Shown: positions 56,316 through 64,000 of the stretch, piece after piece | How positions within the stretch are numbered: the stretch's first letter is position 1 | How the letters are laid out: each line of letters begins with the position of its first letter | Assembly (NCBI RefSeq): GCF_000516985.1 | Contig: NW_006917092.1 | Location: 4,903,924-4,967,923 of the forward strand | Length of the DNA stretch: 64,000 bases | Direction: 5' to 3' | Source of the DNA: Pestalotiopsis fici W106-1 | Taxonomy: Eukaryota; Ascomycota; Sordariomycetes; Amphisphaeriales; Sporocadaceae | The notes under the pieces: model-generated | The model's input: the letters and a program-made list of their open reading frames with translations, nothing else | Databases searched by the model: none | What the model was told of the DNA's origin: nothing | Translations under genes and position numbers: made by a program

Positions 56316-58477
56316 CGTGAGATGTCATTGGCAGAAAACACCCCCCGGAAAGCGTGGATTGACGTTGGGGACTTTCGGGACGGAACTGGACTGTACTGGG
56401 CACACGGGTACACACAAAACAACACACACGCACACACGCTACTGACTTGGTAGTACTGTGCCGGTAGAGTGCCCAAAGTTCCAGTCAGTCGTTTCTTTCC
56501 TCTCGGATACTGGCCAAGCGATAAGTGGAGAGCAGGGCAAGAAGTAGGACGGCTCTCACACGGGAACGCTGCGGATGCTGGGTTAAAAAGAGTGTGATCC
56601 GAACTGCTTCTCTGGCCAGCCTCTTTCTTGTTGGGTGGAGGGATTGGATCGAGGTCGGCAATGGCTAGGAATACTCGGTGCGGATGCCGGCTCCCGAGGG
56701 TTTCGAACTACCCTACGCACCCAGCTAGCTAGCTAACCCCAGGACCTAACGAAATAGTGTACGTCGTAGTGGGCAAGCAGGCAAGGAGCGATCGATTTTC
56801 AAGGTAAAAAAGGGTCGTTCGGTCGGTCGGAGTTGTGGGTGACGAGCTGTTCACTAAAAAACAACCCCGCCCATGTCAATCTCGAAGCATCAATGGAACA
56901 TGTTAGTCCCGTCTGTTACGCACATACGTCGTTGCCTCTGGGTCCTTACCTTGATAGGACTACATATATACTACTAGGTAGATATGCACAGGATTCATCA
57001 TCCGGCTTGCGCGGGACCAGTAACGAAATACTCATGGTACCACCGGTCAAGATTAAAACTCCTATAGTACCCAGATATCTGGAGCCCAGCCCTGCATATA
57101 AAAAAGCGAATAATACCCTCTGATTGGAGCCAGAGATGACGAGTGAGGATCCCACTGTGGAAATTGACACGATATTTTTCTTCACATGTGCCAAAACTCC
57201 ATCAACAAAAACAAAATAGACCTGGTCATTGGGTTTACCTAGCATGACACGACCAACAGGACCCATGATATAAATGCATGCAGTGTCCCCGAGTGCTCGG
57301 ATCTGCAGGAAGTACACTGCCAGCATTATTTGACAGGCGCCCCCCGGGGGGATAGTGTACCTAACTTACCTAGTTCCAATGCCAAGACCCCAGGGAAGAC
57401 GCATTCAGAATATTCCACGAGATTGCTGGTTGCTGAAGCCTGTCACCTGCAGCCAACACACAAAATCAGGGTACGGATGAATGGTTTTCCAATCACACCA
57501 TTCCTGGCGGTCTGTCTTTTCTGTATCATTCTACCTGCAACTCAGATGATACCGCTTCGTCTTCCTTTTTCTACTTGGCTCCTAGAATCTTTCATTTCTC
57601 TTCGTCGAACTAATCATCCCGGAACTTCCGGGAAAACCTTAATTTTATGACTGACTTGATTACGGTGGTACTTAAACTGCCTTACCCCGGATCTATCTAG
57701 AAGGATTCGCTAGGAGGAAGCCACTCACAAGACAGCATCCAAAGTTGTTTGATCAAAAGTTGCTGGGCATCAGGCCATTGGGACCCTTGTATCATCGCTT
57801 ATACTATGACCACCCCGTGTCATCCATACACAGTAATTTGACCCTGAATTGCCTGCCTAAAGCTGGTTCTTTAGGTAATATTCGACACCGTCGTAGGATT
57901 GATTTTCATCAAACTACCTCGTCCATGGCTGCCAGCGAGCAGATCGCCCACCGGTTCTTCAGCGCTACTTATTTAGTACCAATCTACCCTTCTGTTCCTA
58001 CCTACCCGTCTCGGAAAATAAAATCGCGCCCAGCCGCGCGTGGCGTGTAAAGTTAGTCGGCGCTTCAGGCTATCATGGGCCCAGACGAGTTCATCTCGGT
58101 CCAGAAGTGTTCTAGAGATTTATTGCCAAGGCTGTCTGACTTGAAATAGATGGTCCGGCACTTCAACAACGGCAGATCAGAACTACATACCTAGGCAAGT
58201 CAGGTCATCTACTGGATACAGGTACCTTGGAATGATCCCTAGTAATCGACCAACCTGCTAAAAGGTTCTGTATATGTAATGTAGGTACGTACCTAGTAGA
58301 CACAGGCAACGGGGCAGGTAGGTAATGTATACACACACCTGCGGGAAGGTGCAAAAATGCCCACTGTTCAACAAATGTGAAACAAGACGTCATGCATCGG
58401 GTTCTTCTTCACCGATATTTTGAGTGCAAAGCTGGTAAATTATTTTTTTTTATTCTACTTCTGCTTCTCATTGTCTC
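56316..58477. other. Intergenic, 2.1 kb, no assigned gene
   Basis: Promoter of the regulator, then AT-rich sequence with short frames only. No repeat, tRNA or gene could be supported. Confidence 0.4.
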
Positions 58478-59939
58478 CTACACTACCATGGCATGAGCAG
58501 GTGCAGGCCTATGATGGTTATTCTTTGGCAACCTACCTGTAACAGCTGATGATGATGCGAGCCCGCCAGCCAACACGTTGAATTCGGCCTCAGCCTTTTT
58601 GACATCCTCGTCCAGGTCGTGGAGCCAAATCCAGAGATACCTCTGCGCCTGGTTCTCCACGATCTTGTCCATGTCGGAACCAATCCCCGGGGCCTTGAAG
58701 GCGCACAGGTCGCCCGCCTCCTGGCTCGTCTGCACGATGCGCTGGGCTCGCGGCCGCCGGATGGCGTCAAAGACGGAGAAGGCCGTCTCAATCTGCGTCG
58801 CGTCCCTCACCAGCCCCAGCAGCCGTGACATGACCAGGGCATCTTCAATGCATTGCCCGGCGCCCGCGGCTTGATGCGGCAGAGTTGCATGGGCAGAGTC
58901 GCCCAGCAGACAGATGCGCTTGTTAAAGTACGTGGGCGTGACGAGATGGTGGAAGAGACCCCATCGTAGCGGTTTCGCCCACTGTTTCGCGAATGTGGTT
59001 AGCAAGTACTTCCACATTTGGGCTGAAGTCAGTGACCAGCATCTCACTCACATCTAGCAGCTTTACCAGCCGTTTATCCACCCCGAGATCTGCTATGTCG
59101 CGTGTCATCTCCTCACGAGACACAGGCTTCGTCCACTCGGGATGCGTCCACGGCTTGTCGTCAAGGCGGAAACAAACCATGTTGCTCTTGGTTCCGCTCG
59201 AGATGGGAAAGGTCGTGATGATGCACTCGTCGCCCATGAACATTTTGGCGTCGCCGGCAATCTCGTTGCCGTCCACATCCCGCCCGAGCACGCGCATAGC
59301 GTCCTCCATCGGGATCATGGCCCTGTAGACGTACTTGCCAGTATACCGCGCCCGAACGTACTCGGGCCACCGATCACCCAGCACCACACCACGCGAGACG
59401 CCCTTGACGCCATCGGCGCCGATGGCGCAGGATGCCGTGGCTATCTCACCGTCCTCAAATTCGATTACGGCGCCCCTTGCATCATCCTGCGAGAGGGACT
59501 TGACTCGCTTGCTAAAACGGACGCACTCCTCGGGGATATCCGCCGTCATGATATCGAGGAGGTCCTTCCTATGTGCACTCGTCCGCATGTAGCACGGTGC
59601 ACCATAGGACATGGGCCTAAGCCCCCGACCCTCACCGAGGCCCTCCTCGACCAACATCGCGTCCATCATGACATGATCTTTCCCCGGAGTCACGTTGCCA
59701 CTTGAAATGCCTTGGTAAAGCTCCGTGAAGCCCGGCTGGATAGCTTCCATGGCCCGGATAGCATTGGGCCCGAGCCCGACGCCAGCCCCAACAGCGCTGA
59801 AGCACTCGGCCGCCTCATAGAGCGTGAACGGGACGCCAGTTCGGAGTAGTCCGCCCGCAAGAGCTAATCCGCCGATGCCTGCGCCAATGATGGCGACACT
59901 GAATGGCCGCTCCGCCTCGGTGAGTTTCAGGGCAGGCAT
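58478..59939 (-). CDS. FAD-dependent monooxygenase, salicylate-hydroxylase type
   Basis: Minus strand, exons 59939..59052 and 58981..58478 (70-nt intron, phase 0); 463 aa. The FAD-binding GxGxxG lies at the N-terminus (AIIGAGIGGLALAGGLLR), the DG motif reads GADGVKG, and the second FAD motif is LLGDSAHATLPHQ with D324. This three-motif layout defines class A flavin monooxygenases (PHBH fold), which use NAD(P)H and O2 to hydroxylate aromatic substrates. Length and motif spacing match salicylate-hydroxylase-like fungal enzymes. The gene is 1 kb from a divergent ACMSD-type amidohydrolase, suggesting breakdown of an aromatic acid. The exact substrate is not visible. Confidence 0.87.
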
Positions 59940-60974
59940 TTTATATATTTCGGCAGGCGGCACGACGATGATTTATTTTTGGGATAGCGACCTGCAGGAG
60001 TTATGTTGGAATCCTGAAAGATTCGGCAGGCCCTTTCTCTCTTGCTGGGTTGTGGCTCACTTTCTCCTTTTGAACTTGGTCCTTGTCGTATTCGTACTAT
60101 GCCTATCCAGACTTTTTTTTGAAATTTTCTGTCAAAGAGGTAGGAGTATATTCCTCTTGCTAATCTGCCGACTGCGGCGACGGGCGAGCTGAGCCTGGTT
60201 ACCGTGTGTCGAATCGAGGGACCCGAAAATCACGCCGCATGCAGATCATATCACACCTGAAGCTTGTTTTTTCCCGACCCAGCAAAAAGTCAGGAATGGA
60301 GCCAGAGGTTGTCGTCGGACAGGCACAGCCGGTTGCGTCGCGTGCCCATGTAATAGGAATAACACCGAATAATCATGAATCAAGAACCTGGCACCAGTCC
60401 GCATAAGGAGGTTTCGACCGCTGGGGGCCCCGGGATTCCGAATGCGCGCCCCTCCTCCTCCGCCCTCCATGGGCCAGCGTATATATGCTTTTAGGTGCGT
60501 GTAAGTATGTGTTTTATTCCGCTCACTTTCTTGCCAAATGCATCGTCGACGGCCTCGGTTCGCGAGTCAATCGGTCGCCTATCGGGCTACTACTACCTGT
60601 GTGGTACATGAAGATATGGAGCCCGCCCAATAGCACCCCTCAATTGAACCCGTTTTAATGTGCGGCTGCCGGCAAGCGACCGAGGGCCCTCCCCTTTTAT
60701 CTTGCCACTGCATAGTATGCACATCTGATAATCCCATCGGAAGGATGATCCCGAATGCACCTCTGCTGTCATTGCTGTCGGACCGCATATTGGTATAAGT
60801 GATGCAATTATTACTCATGCTTATAGGAGCAAGCTTATACGACAAGCATCGTGAGAATTGAATGCAAATGCCCGGATATTAGTCGGTATTATCTGCGATA
60901 TCCATATTCAATACAACTGTTACTACCAAGAAAGAGCCTGTCCTTGAGATAAATCAGTAAATCAAGAGCAAATC
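59940..60974. other. Divergent promoter between FAD monooxygenase and amidohydrolase
   Basis: About 1 kb shared upstream region; no gene seen. Confidence 0.5.
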
Positions 60975-62096
60975 ATGCCAAAGAAGACCGACCGAAGTGA
61001 TGGGCCGCTGGTCGTTGACGTGCACTCGCATTTGTATCCGACATTTTATCTCGATCTCCTTAAGACGAGAACCGAGGCACCATATGTCAAGGACAATAAA
61101 CTGGTCAACCGGGCCTCAGCAGCGGGCGCCGGAAAGCCCATCCTACCCATACTGCATGATGTAGGCACCAAGATTGCCTTCATGGACGCCCACGGCATCG
61201 ACGTGTCTGTCCTATCCATTGGAAACCCGTGGCTGGACTGGCTGCACGGGGAGACGGCCGGCCCCGTAGCCCGCGACGTCAATGACCAGTTCAACCGGCT
61301 CTGCGCCGAGAGCGACGGCCGGCTCTTCTTCTTTGCCACCCTGCCGCTGGGCGGGTCCATGGACGCGATCCTGGCCGAGGTGGCGCGGCTCCGCGAGCTG
61401 GCGTCTTGTCGAGGTATCGTGATTGGTTGCGCGGGCACGGGCGACGGCCTCGACGACGCGAGTCTGCTGCCCATGTACCGCGCCCTGGCGGCGGCCGGGC
61501 TCCCCGTGTTTCTGCACCCCAACTACGGCCTGCCCGAGTCCGTCTGGGGACCGCGCGCCAAGGAGTACGGGCAGATCCTGCCCGTCAGCATGGGCTTCCC
61601 GCTCGAAACCACCATTGCCATGACGCGGCTGATTCTCTCGGGCGTGTTCAAGGACGTGCCCGATCTGCAGTTCATCGTGAGCCACGCCTGCGGCACGCTC
61701 CCCTTTCTGGCGGGCCGGATCGAAAACGCCATTGATCACGACCGGCAGTGGATCTCCCAGGGCAAGGCGTCGGCGGCGGACCGGGAGACCGTGTGGCAGG
61801 TGCTGCGCAAAAATGTCTTCATGGACGGCATCGTCTACGACCAGCTGCCGCTCAAGCTGGCCGTGGCGGCGGGCGGTGCGGACCGGGTCATGTTTGGGAC
61901 GGACCACCCCTTCTTCCCGCCCCCCACGGGCCCGTCGGGCGCTGACGAAATGTGGCCGAGCATGTGGAGCAACGAAAAGGCCGTGAGCGAAGGATTTGGT
62001 CGAGACAGTGACGTGTATAAACAAGTCATGGGTGAGAATGCGATTCGTGTTCTGAGTCTGCGGGAGAGTTTAGACCATGCTGGCTGCGACTGTTGA
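60975..62096 (+). CDS. Amidohydrolase-2 family (ACMSD-like) decarboxylase or hydrolase
   Basis: Single exon, ATG at 60975, 373 aa. Metal-binding HxH at the N-terminus (VVDVHSHLYP), a middle His in FLHPNYGLP, another in FIVSHACGTLPFLAGR, and the late Asp in MFGTDHPFFPPP: the complete amidohydrolase-2 set. ACMSD, gamma-resorcylate and 2,3-dihydroxybenzoate decarboxylases share it. The group decarboxylates semialdehydes from tryptophan breakdown or aromatic acids. The neighbouring monooxygenase and thioesterase support an aromatic catabolic role. The coding region is GC-rich relative to its flanks. Confidence 0.87.
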   Translation: MPKKTDRSDGPLVVDVHSHLYPTFYLDLLKTRTEAPYVKDNKLVNRASAAGAGKPILPILHDVGTKIAFMDAHGIDVSVLSIGNPWLDWLHGETAGPVARDVNDQFNRLCAESDGRLFFFATLPLGGSMDAILAEVARLRELASCRGIVIGCAGTGDGLDDASLLPMYRALAAAGLPVFLHPNYGLPESVWGPRAKEYGQILPVSMGFPLETTIAMTRLILSGVFKDVPDLQFIVSHACGTLPFLAGRIENAIDHDRQWISQGKASAADRETVWQVLRKNVFMDGIVYDQLPLKLAVAAGGADRVMFGTDHPFFPPPTGPSGADEMWPSMWSNEKAVSEGFGRDSDVYKQVMGENAIRVLSLRESLDHAGCDC

Positions 62097-62298
62097 GCAA
62101 GATGAGGAAGAGAAGGAGAAAAGGAAGAAAGAAAATCTTCTATTGAAAAGATGTTCATGTGGCTGCCGACGTCTGTTTGGTCTAAATCGATATGCTCTAA
62201 AGATGCTCTACAGTCAAACGTGATCGTTACGTTTTCATCACCTTGGCTCTCTGCCTGGCCCTTTCGAGACTGTTGACGCTCTCGATTCACCCCCTTGC
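62097..62298. other. Convergent 3' spacer
   Basis: No feature seen. Confidence 0.5.
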
Positions 62299-63030
62299 TC
62301 ACAGCTTCTCAAACTGAGCATCCGTGCTCACCTTGCCGTGTTCACATACAGCCAGCAGCGGGCCCAGTTTGCCGTCGTCGCCCACGGCCCTCATTTCGCC
62401 CTTCATGGTGGCCAGCCTCTTGCCAATGGACAAGATCTCGCACTGTATCTCAATCGTGGTGCCCACGGGGATGGGCTTGAGGTAGGTGCAGTTGAGCGTC
62501 CTGCTCACGCCCATGTACATCCAGAAGCCGGGCTTGTTGATGAGGTGAAGAGGAAAAGTGGTGCACGAATCAAAAATGGTCGAGGTGCACCCGCCGTGGA
62601 GGTTTCCCATTTGGTTGCAGTGGACTGGCTGTACCGTGAGGCGAAAGTTTACGCGTGGATAGGGCTCCAGGGCATGCGAGTGAACTGTGAGGTATGGAAT
62701 AATCTCCGTCATCCAGTCCTGCAGGTACAGTCAGACCATAATGAACTGCACGGAAGAGTGTTTGCAGAATATATAGTTGGAGAAAACAAGCGTCAACAGG
62801 CGTCGGTCACTACCATGTACCCAGATAGACCATGCAATAATCATATTGAAATACCTTGAACAAGTACTGGAGAAAAATGAAGAAGAAGAGCTCACATGAC
62901 TGTCCGAGTCCTTGTATTTCTCCGTGGCCCATTGTAAAGATGCCTTGACTCTATCAATCCCACGCAGTTCAGACAGGTCATCCACCAGTTCCGCCCTGGT
63001 AGTGGCTAGGAGCTTATTGGTTTGCGACAT
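62299..63030 (-). CDS. Hotdog-fold thioesterase (4HBT/PaaI type)
   Basis: Minus strand, exons 63030..62896 and 62718..62299 (177-nt intron, phase 0); 184 aa. The second exon carries a single hotdog domain: NQMGNLHGGCTSTIFDSCTT (the HGG motif and following helix), then YLKPIPVGTTIEIQCEILSI and ATMKGEMRAV. Family members hydrolyse acyl-CoA or aryl-CoA thioesters. It is convergent with the ACMSD-like gene, and could release a CoA-bound intermediate of the same catabolic route; that link rests on position only. Confidence 0.85.
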
Positions 63031-63644
63031 GGCGGTGACAGATTTGCAGTGCAACAGAACACACGCGTCTCTAATTGAGGACCGAAATGTATGGTTTCGC
63101 GTACTAATTCGTCGGGCTACAATTTGGATGAGCGACAGAGTGATTGTTGCACAAGGAAATGAGTGTAGACAATGTTGATGAATGAAGTGAAGATGAAGAT
63201 GAGAGCCGCCGTGTCGTCGGTCGAGCCATGCTAAATCAGGCTAACGCACAACTTGCCGAGGTTCAAGGGCGCCCGCTTATTGACTGCAGGTACGAATACA
63301 TACCCAGTTACTTACTGTTCAACTCTTCTCCCACTACACGTATTGTGGGATCTCTATTCCCGGAAACATGAATTGAAAAATTCGAATTGATGATATTCAG
63401 TCTCTTTGCATAGCAGTAATCTCGATTTCGCAATGGCATTGGCGTCTCGTTGCTTCGATGTCGGCCAGCTTGCTGAGCCTGCATCACATAGTACATACCT
63501 ACTATCTCGGTACCTACTATTGCGCTAAGAGGCCTGTAGCATGCACTGTTCACTACTGATCACTTATATGGTGGCAGCTTGACCTCATTGATTCATTGCA
63601 ATCACACAAATTCCCATGCATCCATACTGTAAGGTGCTAATACG
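63031..63644. other. Intergenic, no assigned gene
   Basis: Thioesterase promoter region; nothing else recognised. Confidence 0.45.
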
Positions 63645-64000
63645 TTACTGATAATCTCTCTCGGTATCTAGGGTGACCTCGAATGCAGCTTTCGCATCTC
63701 CAAAAGAATAGGGAACATCTCCCAAGCGATCGTGGATGAGCCAGTCGCGCTTCAATCCCACCAGTACATCCTCCCAGAAAAGGTCTGGAACTGGTAGCAC
63801 AATGCCAAACGCCCCGATAAACGCCTGATCATGAATGTAATCAAATGAACAGCAATCAGTCTTCCATGCTGTGGGTATCAACGATAGTAAGAAACGTAGG
63901 AGAAGAGAATGAATAATGCCCCCAGCAAACTCCGGTCCAAGTTGAATGTCGTTGAGCATCCCGATAGTTAATCCACAGCAGAGAATAACTTGATCCTTAA
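63645..64000 (-). CDS. Unknown protein, 5'-partial at right edge
   Basis: A minus-strand frame ending at 63645 is open to the window edge; an internal ATG lies at 63959. The visible 118 residues have a mildly hydrophobic stretch (GGIIHSLLLRFLLSLI), then a mixed C-terminal part with no motif I recognise. Amino-acid composition looks like real coding sequence. The start lies outside the window. Confidence 0.4.
   Translation of the reverse strand, partial: KDQVILCCGLTIGMLNDIQLGPEFAGGIIHSLLLRFLLSLIPTAWKTDCCSFDYIHDQAFIGAFGIVLPVPDLFWEDVLVGLKRDWLIHDRLGDVPYSFGDAKAAFEVTLDTERDYQ

Noticed and set aside
56688..56730. T-loop-like GGTTTCGAACTACC suggesting a tRNA
   Set aside because: No matching acceptor, D-arm or anticodon arm could be folded around it by eye.
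61212..62024. Minus-strand frame of 270 codons
   Set aside because: Antisense shadow of the GC-rich amidohydrolase gene.

Overview
The window reads as nuclear DNA of a filamentous ascomycete, most likely a sordariomycete of the Hypocreales. This is inferred from gene types, many short GT-AG introns (about 50-190 nt), Zn2Cys6 regulators and UstYa/DUF3328, HET and DUF6594 families. No database search was possible, so every product name rests on motif and family recall. Intron positions were worked out by hand from splice signals and reading frame.

Region 1 (1-7.5 kb) is gene-poor. It holds the 3' part of a DUF6594 membrane protein running off the left edge, a decayed LINE retrotransposon, a MITE-like short element and a small two-exon bHLH factor. 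Region 2 (7.5-19 kb) is the outstanding part. It looks like a fungal RiPP (dikaritin-type) locus with two UstYa/DUF3328 proteins, a third membrane protein with the same twin HxxHC motifs, a kinase-fold (APH-like) gene, a secreted S53 (sedolisin) peptidase, and a precursor. The precursor has a signal peptide and three near-identical 18-residue units (NNEVDADEYDLRSAWAKR) bounded by Kex2-type KR sites. Three arrays of a diverged ~70-bp tandem repeat lie 240-350 bp upstream of three cluster genes, the precursor among them. Each array has the same orientation relative to the gene it precedes.

Region 3 (19-22.3 kb) is degenerate and partly AT-rich, with a HET-domain relic. Region 4 (22.3-31 kb) returns to normal genes: a MARVEL-type tetraspan protein, a Kv-beta-like aldo-keto reductase, a Zn2Cys6 regulator and a type II membrane glycosyltransferase-like protein. 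After a sparse 3-kb stretch comes a dense, largely housekeeping block (34-53.6 kb). It contains an NmrA/epimerase-type reductase, TRM2, gamma-glutamyltransferase, the UCS myosin chaperone Cro1/She4, TFIIH subunit Tfb4, a taspase-1-like threonine peptidase, Arp3 and an F-box multi-pass membrane protein. A 100-N assembly gap sits in the TRM2/GGT divergent promoter. Region 5 (53.8-63 kb) has a large Zn2Cys6 regulator, then a FAD monooxygenase, an ACMSD-type amidohydrolase and a hotdog thioesterase that resemble a small aromatic-compound catabolic group. A partial unknown gene runs off the right edge.

Working model for the RiPP locus (inference): the precursor enters the secretory pathway, Kex2 cuts at KR, and the S53 peptidase may trim the pieces. 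The membrane-anchored UstYa-type proteins would oxidatively cyclise a core that probably includes the Tyr and Trp of each unit. No P450, transporter, tyrosinase, S41 peptidase or methyltransferase is seen, so the pathway is minimal, uses other loci, or is partly decayed.
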